Origin: Toxonevra muliebris
Taxonomy: Eukaryota > Arthropoda > Insecta > Diptera > Pallopteridae
Assembly: GCA_963691655.1 (NCBI GenBank)
Contig: OY829327.1
Span: 52,960,079-53,024,078, forward strand
DNA length: 64,000 nucleotides
Direction: 5' to 3'
Part shown: positions 12,075 through 24,230 of the stretch, one piece after another
How positions within the stretch are numbered: position 1 is the first letter of the stretch
Layout of the letters: the number at the start of each line of letters is the position of its first letter
Position numbers and translations under genes: made by a program
The notes under the pieces: model-generated
The model's database searches: none
What the model saw: the letters and a program-made list of their open reading frames with translations, nothing else
Told to the model about the DNA's origin: nothing

Positions 12075-13136
12075 TAAACAGGCGCGCTCTAGTTTTAATA
12101 AGAAACAGATAAGTGTACCTCATTGTGCATTAAAAGTTAAAGTTCCTGAGTGGGAAAGAACGAATCAAGTATGTATGAGAGCGGGAAAAAATGCAGTATA
12201 ATGCCATGCCAACTAATTGCAATAGATGGAAGTCACAGCATTAGGAGAGTGAGAGAGAGAGAGAGAGGAAGAAAGAAAAGAGATGTAGTTAGGAGTGCGT
12301 TAGAAATAGAAACATTTTGTTGTAAAGCAGTTGCCCTACAATGACATAGCAACAGCTTTCAGCAGGATGAAAGAGCATTCCAGCAACAATAACAACATCA
12401 ACAGTGACAGCGACAAAAAGAGCAACTCTAATCGGATTTTGTTATCAACGCGCGCAGGTGACAAGCGACATAAGCAACTTTTCTTTTTCCGTCTCTTTAT
12501 TTTTGTAGCTTGTTATTGTTGCTTACAAACAACAACAGCGACAACGAAAGTAAGGAAGTAAAAATCTGTTTCTGCCACTGCTACTTCTACTGTTAATGTT
12601 ATTATTGTTGCTGGAGCATTGCGTCACATTGAAATCCCTGCGTGTTGTGCAAATGATATTATTTAACTTGGGACTCGTCTGTGCTGCCTTTACTTCTCAC
12701 TTTCACCTACTCTACTCCACTTGCCTCCCTTAGTTTTCAACTGTGGTTTTTCAGTGCTTTGATGTACTGGTGGTGGTGGTGGGGCTGTTTGTGTTGATGC
12801 AACTTATTTGCGCGCATTTTTACTCGCTCCTGATTGGTTGCTGGTTGTTCTTGTTGGTGGCTAATAAATTGTGCCCATTGGGATACGTTTAATGCAGATG
12901 AAGAGAAGCAGAGCTGAGCAAAGTAGCAACAGCAAAAGCTAAGAAAAAAGTGTATACTACTTACTTACATGTTTGTATATTATTCAATATGCAAGGGATG
13001 TTAAATGCCAGCCGTACCCAGCTTAGTATTACTAACTGTCTACAAGGAACAAAAAGAAAACACGAGCTACATATAAACATTTGACATAAGTAAATTATAA
13101 CCGCACAGTGGCTTCTGCTAAGAGATGCCAGAATAT

Positions 13137-13167
<31 letters not shown>

Positions 13168-14125
13168 GTATGGAAGCTGAGTTGGATGTCATCGCTTCTA
13201 CCGCCTCACACTACAGCTCGCTCAGGTGATGAAACAATATGCTTACTTAAGATATTCTCATAAGATAAAAGAAATAAAACTTTTAACGTCGCCCCTCTGT
13301 GGCTTTAGGCATATATAAATATATTAAAATTTACTATTCTCCCCGCCATTTGTAAATAGCGTGAATGTAAAACGCAATTCTAACATTATCCGGTTTCCCA
13401 GAAACTTAGAGCTGCCCATCAGTTAAGCGTCGCCGCTAACGGCTACGCCAGCTGCATGATTTATGCCCCCAGCATGGTTGGGGGTAGATATTATGTATTT
13501 TTAGTAGGCGCTCAAATTTCATCAGACAGGCATGTTTTTTTTTCGTGATATTTTTGTACCAAGCCAAAAATTAATTTATTCAAATCGTATCTTTTATCTC
13601 TACAACAGCGGCATGGTGGCTGCTCCTGACTGGCATGGCATCAAATTAACACAAGATACCAAGATACATACATATTTATTTACGTGTTGAAATTTTACGC
13701 TGAATTTTCGGTTTGGTTGGACCAATATTATTTTGCTACGTTTATAAGTTTAGGGTGTTGTGTTACTACCTTTTAGCAAAAAGGAATAGATAGGTAAATT
13801 TATGTATGTTTTCTTAACCTTCATCGGGTTGGAAATGAAGAAATATCTTAAATATATAAAAACAATTTAATTAAATGGTGATTTTGGTTTTTAAAACAAT
13901 TTTTTTTTTTATAAAAAGCTTTGAATGAATTAAAGAGAGACTTAACTTTGTAGGAAGGGAATATCAATTGCTTACTATGGAATTCAGATAGAATTGGTTC
14001 AAGTGATGCAACTTTGCTAAGAGGGGTAAAACAAGCAATTTCACCTAGCTGGTTAATGCTAGAGTGGAGTCCCAGCTGCATCAAAAATAATTGAACAGAT
14101 TGTTCTTTGAAAAAAGTCACTTCGG
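12075..14125. other. Non-coding DNA with simple repeats
   Basis: Holds GA-rich (about 12248-12285), GTGGTGGTGG (about 12770-12783) and CAACAACA patches typical of fly introns or flanks. A hairpin GCCCCCAGCATGGTTGGGGG sits at about 13465-13485. No gene or bounded element was found. Confidence 0.45.
13137..13167. repeat. (ATA)n microsatellite
   Basis: About ten uninterrupted ATA units. The composition matches the surrounding AT-rich DNA. Confidence 0.9.
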
Positions 14126-14250
14126 TGACTAAGAGCAGTTTTCTCAATGTCCGGTTAAACAATAATCCGATCTTTAACCAACGGTTAGTATTAGTGGCTG
14201 GTCCCGATTAGTGCTTAACTGGACATTGAAAAAACGGCCGTTAGTGCTTA
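14126..14250. repeat. Compact foldback element
   Basis: The left arm contains GTTTTCTCAATGTCCGGTTA (from 14138). The right arm, read in complement, contains GTTTTTTCAATGTCCAGTTA (to 14236). Similarity extends outward to GACTAAGAGC versus CACTAACGGC and inward to AATAATCCGA versus ACTAATCGGG. The loop is about 35 bp. The whole unit is about 125 bp, has no coding capacity and looks like a miniature inverted-repeat element; no clear target duplication was seen. Confidence 0.6.
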
Positions 14251-15165
14251 TATGCTTGACTGGAATATCAGTTCAACGTATGGTATTACTTCATAACCCC
14301 TCATTCTCTTCTTCTTTTTCACCTACACCGTGCAACAACGAAGGAAGAAAAATCAATTTAAATACCTTTCTTTATAGCTTTACTCCTTTCTTTTTTGCAG
14401 CCATTTTTGGAATATTTAATTCTTTTGCTTGTTTCAATCGAACGAACATTGATGAAAGTATGGCAATATTTTTTCGTATTCCTGTAAAATTAAATTCTTT
14501 TTGCAAAGAATTTTTGCACGTTTTTCTTTAGAAGTATTTCCATCATTATCGTCAGCCAGCACAGAACCCCCACCAGTAGCAACAAAATGAACATTATCAT
14601 CATCGATATCCTCATCTTTGTCATTTTTCAGCTTGAAATTCTTATGTAGGTACGTGAAGTTATGCATTGCATTGATCACTCTCACACAAATGTGTGTGTG
14701 TGTGTGTGCTTTCAGCATACATACACCTTTTGGGCTCCCACACAGGACGCAGGTAGAGCATGTACCAGCTACATGGTCTTATGCATAAAATAACTCCAAA
14801 AAAGACAGAAACCGTAGAAGAAGAAAAAGTAGTCGCAATCCTTGTTCTGCTGTTATCTTTGGCTCTGCTGCACAGTGTAACGAATATGACCAAAAATTAA
14901 ATTATCAAATTTAAGTCATATCAAATTAAAAAAAAAAGAAATTATTTTGTTATGTTTTTGTAGACTATGGAAAATTAAATCAGTCTTAACTACTGTTCCA
15001 TGTATGTGCTTCATTAAATAATGTGTAACAGGCTTAAAGAACGTGTATGTGTAGTCATCAGATAACAATATCTTTCAATATCTCTATTCAGTGAAGATAT
15101 TTGGAATCACATCTGTAATTCTTGGTTATGATTTCAAATATTAGTAGCTTATATAGGATATTAAA
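14251..15165. other. Non-coding DNA
   Basis: Low-complexity reading frames and a GT microsatellite at about 14692-14709. A copy of the motif GTATGTGTAGTCATCA at about 15043-15060 is shared with the inverted-repeat arms just downstream. Confidence 0.45.
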
Positions 15166-16395
15166 AGATTAAGAACTATCACTAAGATAACTGATGAGGA
15201 ATCATGGCGGATTCCGAAACGGCCGAAACGGCGATTTGCCCGTCTCTGTATACACTGTTGTTGTGATGACTACACATACCCGTTCTTTAAGTCTGTTTGA
15301 TATTATTTAAAAAAAAAAATATGTTATTTGAAAGGTAATACTTTCTCTAGAAGAACAACATAAAAAGCTTTTTCTTTTTAATGTTTATTCCATCCGTTGT
15401 TTGGGCACATAGTCATTGGTTGCCATTAATGATTTTTTTTCAACAGATTCATGTTATTTGTTTAAAACAAAATGATTAAAATGATGTTATTTTTATTATT
15501 ATTTTATAAGATATGATATATGTATATACAAAATTTCACTAGTTTGGTCAGGTGGTTTGAAAGGTATGTGATGGTATGATATGGAAAGTGAGCGTATACT
15601 TGTCCAATTTGGCTAAAATGCAATATGCAATATTTCTAAATATTTGTGCCAAATTTCATTGTTCTACAATAATTCCCTTTATTTTATAAAAGGCTTAGTA
15701 AACGTATCGTATGTAGTCATCACAACAACATTGTATATAGAGACCAGGGATGCCAACTCATTTTGTCTTTCTCCCCGATAGCTCTCGAGAAATTCCCCGA
15801 TTGGACTCCAACTTGCACAAAGTTTAGTCATATTGGGTAGTAGTTATCACACCAAATTTGAACGAGATGAGGTGTGTCGAGTTACTAGACGTTCATTTTA
15901 ATAGACAAGCGTCAGCCCACTTTTGGACATCAAAGTTTATAAGTTTACAGATTAGTCAGCAAGGATTAAGAGTTATTAATCAGGAGGTGCTGAACGAAGA
16001 CATAGCTAAGCCTTTCTGAACGGCCGAAATCATCTATATCTACGAAATCACTCCGAGTTTCTCTCTGAAATTTTTACAAAATACTTTCGAAATATAATAC
16101 TTTCAAATAGCCCACTTAAGAAAAGATGAAGATTTTAAGACCCAAAATATTAAATAAGGCATAAGTAAAACGTTTTACATTACAGAAAATTTGACAAAAA
16201 AAAAAAGCTGGACGACTTCAAATTCACCGCAAAAAACAGCTCATTCCCCGATTCCCCGCTCTAAGTCAAATTCCCCGCAAATCGGGGAATTCCCCGCAAG
16301 TTGGCATCGCTGATAGAGACGGACAATTCAGATGATCATTCCGAATTCCTCATCAGAGATCTTAGTGATATTCTTAGACTTTTCAGCATCTTATA
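15166..16395. repeat. Long inverted repeat with one arm split by a hAT insertion
   Basis: The left arm (about 15166-15300) contains CTATCACTAAGAT, CTGATGAGGAAT, CCGTCTCTGTATACA, GTTGTTGTGATGACTACA and TTCTTTAAG. The right arm carries the complementary motifs in mirror order: GTAGTCATCACAACAAC and TGTATATAGAGAC before 15745, then GGACAATTC, ATTCCTCATCAG and ATCTTAGTGATA after 16312. Removing the hAT element 15745-16312 and one 8-bp duplication restores a continuous arm of about 130 bp. The hAT insertion is therefore younger than the inverted repeat. Confidence 0.7.
15745..16312 (+). mobile_element. Non-autonomous hAT element, family B copy 1
   Basis: The ends are CAGGGATGCCAACT and its near-complement AGTTGGCATCGCTG. 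The flanking 8-mers are identical, ATAGAGAC at 15737-15744 and 16313-16320. The 568-bp body has CCCCGAT and TTCCCCGC motifs near both ends and no transposase frame. It matches the copy at 22212-22685, which lies in the opposite orientation: both have ACTCATTTT, CCCCGATAGC and CTCGAGAAATTCC after one end and CTTGCGGGGAATT after the other. Confidence 0.93.
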
Positions 16396-17133
16396 TCAAC
16401 TACTACATCCTTTATTTTTATTTAAATTATTAGCCTTAAGTGAACAATAATGCCAGGAGAATACCAAAAAGTCATAGAACAAGCAGATCAGATGATCGTT
16501 TTAGAGCTCACTGCGGTTCCTCATCAGTGATTCCTCATTTCAACAAACTATATAATTGAAAATAGTGTTAGGGAAAAGGAACTACCACTACTTTTCTACC
16601 ATATATAATTTTTATTATTCTTCTTTGACACTTAATTACATATTGGTCAGATTTTCTATCATCTAATATGAACCGTGTTGTTTTTTTTTTACTTAGAAGC
16701 TGGCCTTCTTCTTCTTCGTTTTTATTAACCTAAATAATTAATTTAAATAATTTTTATTAATTTAAATAATTTTTATTAATTTAAATAATTAGTCTAAAAT
16801 ATGAACTGCCAAATTTGGACGAAATTTGTAGACATTTCTTTCCAAATTAAAACATTAAAAAATATGAATTTCAAGTGCTTCTTCTCGCTATATATAAATT
16901 TAAAAAAAAAAAAACTTTTATTTTTGTTCATCCTTTGTATGAAAACGCTACACTGTTTGCTGCCTTGCTATACTTAAGAATGTTTCAGCTGCGCTACTTT
17001 CCTACATAGCAATAAAATTGATTTCCCACAAGAAAATACCGATTTATTTTCTAAAATATTTCTCATAATGATATTAAATTTTTGTCTTGTGTGTCGGTTC
17101 GATAAATGCGAATATTAATAAATACGAAAAACT

Positions 17134-17167
<34 letters not shown>

Positions 17168-18672
17168 ATGTTAGCAATGTGACCAAGTAGTAAAGAAAAT
17201 ATGCGTCTCTACTCCTTGCCTTTGCTCAACTCTTCTAATTCTGCTTAGGTTTCGGCAGCTATTTGCATACCTTTTTCTGCGTATAGCTACATCTACCTTG
17301 CTTTCTTGATTTTGTTCCCTTAGCAATTTTCAATAAAAGTACTTACACTTCGTCTTCATTTCTTTTATTTATTCATTTTTGTTGCTGTTGTTGTATAGCC
17401 GCGTTTTTTCGTTCTCATGTTACGTTTTTATTTCATTTTGTGAAGCTCTCAAGTTCTCTCAAGTGGGTACTTTTTTTGGTTTTTTTTTTTTTCATTTTTC
17501 CATGCTAACATTTACTCATGCTCATACTTCAAACTGCTCTATTCACCCACTGCTAAGTATACGTAAATTGTGCTTTCGGCCTATTATTATTACTTAAATT
17601 TATTTGACGTAGTATTAAAATAAAATACAGAAAATTAAATATGCTAGAAATATTAAGGTCAGGTATGCGCAGATATGGAATACTCTATGTATTCTAGAAG
17701 TGGTCGTGAGTTTTCACAATTCGGAGCTAATCCTGATTTTTTTGAAAAAATCGTCTAGTTAAGATGTATCTGTAGGTCAGCATCTGCTTATGGTTACGAC
17801 TGGTAACAGGTGTACTGGATCTCTAGAACAACTGGCTAAGTTAGCTTAGGCGAAGGGAGTTGATAGTCCTATATTTACGTGTTTACAGTAATGAGGGCTC
17901 AGCATATGATGAATTTGTAACGAAGGAAGCCAGCGACCAATGCGCCTGAGCCAGAGACTGCCAAAATAGTTTTAGGCATTGCGAACTCAGAAAAAAAAGC
18001 AGTAAAATACATAGGTATTGAAAAAAACTCAATATGTAGGTTTTTCGGATCCACAAAAAAAAGAATTGCTTGGGTATTCAAATATATACGAGTACAAGAT
18101 AAGCACATGATCAGACGAAACATAGATAACGTTATTAAAACAAAATTCGCTTCGGAATCTTTAGGAATTTTTACCATTCTTGTTCCTTCAAAAGTATCGC
18201 AGTATGTAGGGTGCAAAATATGATAAGGCAGCAACACAACACAGCTGAGTTATTCCCAAGACTCCATTCCACATAAATAGATACGTGTATGTATATGTAG
18301 AAATATATACCCAGCGGAAAATTTCAAGTACTATAATAGTCCTAAGCAAGCGTTTAACTGCAAGCATCTAAGTTTTCTTTTGGCACGTACGTTTCATAAT
18401 AATTTTAACATTGTATGTTCTAGGAGAATAGCGCTTGCTTAGTGCATTACTTTAATCCAGCGTAGGCCAAAGCCTTGCACGCAGGCAAGTGAGCGTAAGA
18501 AATTTCACACGTACAGAGCTTATTTCAATAGAAAGGGGCCGAATCATTGTGTGTGTATAGGTGGCCACCGCTTCTTTAAACCCTTAACAAGAACAACAAC
18601 GAGTATGTTAGATAGGCACTTTCGTTCGTTTGTATACTGTTTGAGCAAGATTATAAAAAATAGCGAATATCT
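16396..18672. other. AT-rich non-coding stretch
   Basis: Contains a tandem repeat of about 20 bp (TTTAAATAATTTTTATTAAT, 16735-16792) and a TG/TATG microsatellite (17134-17167). A 112-codon minus-strand frame at 17899-18237 has no recognisable domain and is not called. No bounded transposon was recognised. Confidence 0.45.
17134..17167. repeat. (TG)n(TATG)n microsatellite
   Basis: About ten TG units followed by TATGTATGTATG. Confidence 0.9.
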
Positions 18673-18680
18673 GCTCATGG

Positions 18681-18953
18681 CAGTGTGGCCAACTTAGCGC
18701 TTTTCCCGCTAGTTTTAGTGCTTTTTGAAAATGAAAACGCGGAAAAAAACTGATTTAGCGCTCAGCGCGTTTTTTCAATTTAAGATATCTTCTAAAAATC
18801 GAAGAAATTTTCATTGACTGGAAGTATCAGATGTGTGCCTGTATTAGTGAAAAAGTTGAAATGTAAGGAAAAAAATGTAACGCTTTTTTTAAGAAAATAC
18901 GCGATTTATTCCTCATTTTAGCGGATTTTGAAAAACAAAAGTTGGCCACACTG
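18681..18953. mobile_element. Short non-autonomous hAT element, family C
   Basis: The ends read CAGTGTGGCCAACTT and AAGTTGGCCACACTG, an exact 15-bp inverted repeat. The flanking 8-mers are GCTCATGG (18673-18680) and GCTTATGG (18954-18961), a 7/8 match, as expected of a slightly aged 8-bp duplication. The element is 273 bp, contains TAGCGC motifs near both ends and encodes nothing. Confidence 0.85.
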
Positions 18954-18961
18954 GCTTATGG

Positions 18962-21900
18962 ATCTTTATCTTTTTATTGCTGCCTCTTTTTATTTTATAA
19001 ACGTACGAGTGCATATAACCACTAGCGGATCCAGAGGTTTCCTAAGATAGGGCATTGAAATTTTTAGTCCATAATATTTTTTTTTTATTCATACGATCAA
19101 AATGTATGCAATTTCCTTAGGCTTAGAGGAGGAGACGGATGGGGTGGATGTAATCTCAAATATGTGTAATAATACTTTATATTTGTGTATAATATTGTTT
19201 ATTTCATTCAAAATTAAAAACTAACAAACTGGAATCGCTCGGCTTCGCTGCTGCGTGACAGCCAACTAACTTTGTTTCTTGTCTCTGAATCGATCATTTG
19301 TAACATTTCGTTGAATGAGATAAGTTCTTACTATGCACTCGAAAACTTTGTTGTTCGCATTGTTCCTTTGCAGTTTCCGGTTGGATCATGAAGACAACCA
19401 ACCACTTTCAAGCGTTTAATTCTGTAGTACTTCACTTACACCCGCTGGGTACTTTTGCATACATACACATATAGTTACTTATTTAGAAAGTCAGTAAAAA
19501 GTAAATTTATTAATTTTTTTTTTTTATTATTTTCATTTTTTCTGCTGTTGTTGACAATATTTTCTAAGCTACTTCTACTGCTGTTGCTATTTACTACCAA
19601 TTTCATTCTACATATTTAAGCCACCTCAAGGAAAAGAGGCAAAATGTTGTTTCTTTATTGCAACAATATTTTCAGCATTTTTAGCGTTATTTATTTCATC
19701 TTCTATTTTTCTATCGCATGCCATTTTATTTTATCTTTTCTTCTATTTAACAAAATTTAATGTTTTGCTTGTTAGATGCTATTTTTTTTTTTTTTTGTTT
19801 TGTTTTTTCTGTTCTTTTTACTTTGACTTTCATTTTTTGATTGGCTCAAATTTATGACTGCTGAAGTTGTCAGTGACAGTGCCAGTGTTCAGTGGTCGGT
19901 GTTGCCTCTGCCGATTTGTTGTATGTTTTCATATTGTGCGAGACACGAGCATTTTTATGGCCTCATAACAGGCAATTCTTTATGATTGAATTGTCATGAC
20001 AGCAAATTTTCGTTTTTTTTTTTTTGCTGTCATATTGATAAAATAAAGTATCTAAAAAATTTATATGTATTTTTTAGATACTTTTTTTTCTTGGTTTTTC
20101 CCTTGTTTTTGTGTAAATGTAATAGGAGCAAAACGTAGTAACGGAAGTAGATAACTTTATTGATATTTCATTCTATATATTGATCAATTATTTTTCAATA
20201 CATTTTGTGCTTTCCTTTTTTTTGTTTCTGTTGAATTAAAAAGTAACAAAATTGAAAATGTACATGTTACATTTTCATAAAGGGAGTTTGATTATTTTTG
20301 TGTAAATTGTCGCCAGATATGTTTGTGAAAATTTTTATAGAGTACTTCGTTAACAATTTTTTTTTGAAACATTTAGAGAATTTCACTGTGTTATGCATTT
20401 CGATTGGACATAAGATACAGAAACACAAAAATTGTTTTTTATTTTAGTTTTCGTTTTGGCACGGGAAACTTTGGGCATATTTGTGATTTTTTTGGACTAT
20501 TTGAAATAATTTATTTGAAACTAGCATAACAGGTATATATAGTACATATTCTTAATATTGAAAATTGTAGAAGTTGTAGCTCTTGTCCTTTCTGCAGAGT
20601 CTGGCGGTGTCCACGATTCAATGCCAACAACTCAACTGTAATCAAAGAGACAAAAAATTTACAATTGTGTACTACAGCGCCGAGTATTTGAACGAAAAAT
20701 TTTGAACAAAAAACTTTTTCTCATACAAAACCTTTTTCTCATACTTGATGCAAAAAAAAGTAGATGTTTTGAGTCTCAAAAATGTATTTAAAACAAATTA
20801 TTAGTTAAGACAAATACTGCACATGAAAAAATGATCGTTCAAGTACTCCGTATTGTAACTAGGAAAAAAATTTTCAAAAAAATTAGATGAATTAATTGGT
20901 CAAGTAGTTTTTGAGATATCGCATTTAGGCATTTTTCAAAAAACATCTTTCGGAGAAAATCACGTTTAAAGTTTTGAGTGCACTTTATTCATGAACAGCA
21001 GCGCGCTACAAATCGAGCAGCTACTTACGATCTACTGCTCGGATTGACTTGAAATTTTGAACATAAACTTTTGAAAGTATGTTTTTTTCGATTTTTGGAC
21101 TCATGAAAACGTATGTTTTGCTTCTAATTTATTTTTTGTACAATAAAATATTTTTGTAATATTAAGCTATAAATTTATACATAAATATATATGTGTATTG
21201 TGTCTAGCACATATAGTAATAAAGTATCCACATTAAGATTTTCTTGTTTATATATAAGCCGTGTTCACGCTTTTGAGTAAAGTGCTGGTTACCAGAGTAA
21301 CAGGTTAAAACAAAACACAAAACTACTCTACAATAACAAAATATATGTCATTTACTTTTACCCTCATTTTACACTTTTAAGGCACTGGCACAGTGCTGTC
21401 GCTGTCACTTTAATTGCAGTTTTTCACTTCACTTTCAAGTCTGACACTTCGCCACTTCTTCTTTCATAAAAACACTTCGGTTTCCCAGTTTCAATGAAGA
21501 CTAAAATCTATAAAAAAATCTAAATATGCTCATCTCTGTAATATTCTCCGACTGTAGCTAGATCGGTGTGTTTGAATTTATATCCCCTATAAAAAGTAAA
21601 AAGATACCATTTAGCACACATCCTTTAGTATATTCTGACACCTTTTGTGTTTATTTAAATACCTGTGTAGCAACACTGATGACGCACTGTCATATAATTT
21701 ATTAGAATTTGGTTGAAAATGAAGAGGTAGACGATTTAGAAGGCGAGTAGAGGATTTTATTTCTAAATGCTTTGTGCAAAAACGCGACAGTTTCGAAGAA
21801 TTCAGCCATTTTGTTTTTGGCTTAAAAAAATCCCTAAAATAAATTATATACCCTCATTCAAAAAGTTTTATCGGAGCCTTATTGTGTCTGCCACACGGTA

Positions 21901-22070
21901 GCGCTCCACCAAAAGTTTTTTTTTTCGCAAACTAAGCACAAAAAACCAGATAAATTGTGAAAATATATCAATTTCTTATTACGAATCGAAAAATACTTCA
22001 CTTTTTTAAAAATCACTTCGATTTTTTAAGAATTTCACTTCACAAAAAAATTTCAAAACGACAGCCCTGC
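18962..22070. other. AT-rich non-coding stretch with possible transposon debris
   Basis: No gene was seen. A weak inverted pair, GCCGAGTATTTGAACGA (about 20684) and the complement of ACGGAGTACTTGAACGA (about 20834), may mark a degraded miniature element. A TTCACGCTTTTGAGTAAAG motif at about 21268 recurs in variant form at 23052 and 23101. Confidence 0.4.
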
Positions 22071-22863
22071 TCTGGCACATAGAGTCCGTTGTGTACGTGA
22101 GAGCGAAGTATACAACTGACACGAAGTAAGCGAAGGAGAGAAGTGACACAAAGCATACGTTGCCAACGGACACACAATCATACACAAAGTAAATCAGCTG
22201 ATAGCTGCAACCAGCGATGCCAACTTGCGGGGAATTTCTCGATTTGCGGATAATTTCACTGGGTGCGGGAATCGGAATCGGAATCCGCTGTTTTTTGCGG
22301 GGAATTTTAAGTCGTTAAGCATTTAGTCATAAAAGTATGTTGAATATTTTTTGTCAAAATATTACATAAAACGTTTAACTTACGCAATATTTCATATTTT
22401 TGGTTTTAAAATCTTCGTCTTTTACTAGATTCAAATTTGGTGTGGTAATCTACCATCCCCGTACAAATTGGTTAAGTTTTGGACTGAGAAAGTTCAGGGT
22501 CGCCTTAAAATAACACTCATTGATGTCAATTTTAAGTAATTTTTCGTTTTTGTAAAATGTTTATATGGAAAGTGCGTGTCGCGCTGTTATAATATGAAAT
22601 TATATCGATGCGGGGAATCCGATCGAAAATCAAGGAATTTCTCGAGGGCTATCGGGGAGGAAGAAAAAATGAGTTGGCATCCCTGGCTGCAACACTCTCA
22701 ACTCTCTCTCAACGTACGGCAAAGTTGAGAGTTGCCCAACTTTTCACGTTACTTCAACGTATACGTTGTGTATGGGCCACACTACATACGATTTCATATA
22801 TTTTATAGTAGTTGTCAGTTGTATACTTTGCTCTTTGCACGTACACAACGGACTCTATGTGCC
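22071..22863. mobile_element. Inverted-repeat element split by a hAT insertion
   Basis: The left end GGCACATAGAGTCCGTTGTG, then TACGTG, recurs as an exact complement at the right end (22838-22863). Similarity continues inward through GCGAAGTATACAACTGACA, giving arms of about 50 bp with a small indel. Removing the internal hAT element (22212-22685 plus one duplication) leaves a host element of about 311 bp with no coding capacity. No clear target duplication was found, so the superfamily is unassigned. Confidence 0.75.
22212..22685 (-). mobile_element. Non-autonomous hAT element, family B copy 2
   Basis: Starts CAGCGATGCCAACTTG and ends AGTTGGCATCCCTG. The 8-bp duplications are identical: GCTGCAAC at 22204-22211 and 22686-22693. 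It is 474 bp and inverted relative to the copy at 15745, sharing its TTGCGGGGAATT end and CTCGAGG/GGGGAGGAAG region. It sits inside the inverted-repeat element 22071-22863. Confidence 0.93.
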
Positions 22864-23497
22864 AAAGCCTTTACTCTGGTTTGATCCTTGAGTAAAGTAT
22901 TTGTTACTCTCTTGCTCTAAGTAAGAGAGAAAATTAGTGTTGCCTACTTCTTGATTTGTGCGACAACAAAAAAGAAAAACAAAATTTTTGCTGCTAGCGC
23001 ATTCAATTGGGAACACTGCTCGCAGAGAGTGCACTATCTCAGTTTATGATGCGTTCACGCTCTAGGGTAAGCCATTACTTCTTTACCCCGTTAATCAGCA
23101 CTTTACTCTAAAGAGTGAATAGGGCTATAGTTAAACTTACTGGAGTGAAACTACCCTGATATATGTATAAGTTTTGTGTTTTATCACATTTGCTTATTGT
23201 CAATTTTAGACAGAATGTAAATGAAAACAGCTAAAAGAAAAAAAATTATTTCTTCTCCTAATTTTGTTAGTTTATATTTATCTTTATAGTTGAAGCATTA
23301 TGGAAAACAAAAACAACAATTGGTTCATTGTTAGAGACATTTGTTCTCTCTGTACATCCCTTTATGAATTGAAGATCATGGATCCTTGCATCTAAAACTA
23401 ATAGGAATCTGCACTTCCATCAGAATTTACAGAGATTCTTTCCTCATTCCCTTTTTCGGATCAATCCAGTTTTCAGAATGATTCTTTAGATATTATC
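22864..23497. other. Non-coding, with TTCAC/GAGTAA repeat fragments
   Basis: Motifs CTTTACTCTGG, TTGAGTAAAG, GTTCACGCTCTAGGGTAA and TTTACTCTAAAGAGTGAA recur between 22870 and 23125. The last two form an inverted pair about 75 bp apart, which suggests overlapping remains of one miniature-element family. There is no gene. Confidence 0.45.
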
Positions 23498-23508
23498 TTC
23501 TCTATTAT

Positions 23509-24219
23509 TTTTTATTATTTATTATTTAGGGGAGCTCAACCAGCGACCTAAAAGATCTTTTGTGCCATTCCCCATTTTATGGCAAAAGACGTTCAGCTGA
23601 CCTAATAAAAGTCAAGACATCTTTTGTAGAAGAAGATTTTATGTGATTAGCCGTCAGAAAAGGAATACCAAAAATTCTTCCTCTGAGCCGAGCCAAGGCC
23701 GGACACTCACACAGAATGTGAGGTGTCGACTCGTCATCTTTCAGACATAGACGACACTCTGTCTCATTAGACAGACCTATTTTGTTTAGGTGATAACTGA
23801 GCCCATAGTGTCCAGACATGTAGCCTACCAGTAGCCTAAGTTCAGATTTGGTATAAGAGATGGGCTTATTTTGGGCAAGCGGAATGATAAGTGCTTTTGC
23901 CTGTCTTAAACCTGGGATAGAGTGCCAATACTCTAGCCATTTTGCCTTAGACCACTCCTCAACGATAGATTTCGTAGAGGTCCAGCCGACTCCGCAGAAC
24001 GGATCGGGGCCAATGTGCTTGGTAGATGAACCTTTTCTAGCCAGTTCATCGGCGGTCTCATTACCAACAATGTCACAGTGGCCGGGTACCCAACAAAGCG
24101 TCACTTTGTTACGGGTAGACAGGCGCTGGAGACTCTCAAAACACTCTTTCACCAGTTTAGAGGAAAAACTCCATGAAGAGAGAGCTAAGAGAGCCGCCTG
24201 GCTGTCTGAAAATATTATA
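23509..24219 (-). pseudogene. 5'-truncated I/LOA-like non-LTR retrotransposon, RNase H and C-terminal region
   Basis: A single frame of about 210 codons (about 24213 down to 23577) encodes an RNase H domain: SDSQAALLALSS with a catalytic Asp, then WVPGHCDIVGNETADELA with the conserved His and Asp. A Cys/His tail follows (CRLCLKDDES, PHILCECPAL). Domain order and motifs are those of the C terminus of I- and LOA-type LINEs. After the stop codon comes a short 3' region ending in TAA-rich repeats (23509-23530), the tail type of I-like elements. An 11-bp duplication, TTCTCTATTAT, flanks the copy at 23498-23508 and 24220-24230, showing direct insertion of a 5'-truncated cDNA. The preserved frame suggests a fairly young insertion. 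Confidence 0.88.
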
Positions 24220-24230
24220 TTCTCTATTAT

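Noticed and set aside
19024..19060. CACTAGCGGATCCAG as a hAT terminus
   Set aside because: Resembles a Tip100-type end, but no matching right end or 8-bp duplication was found.
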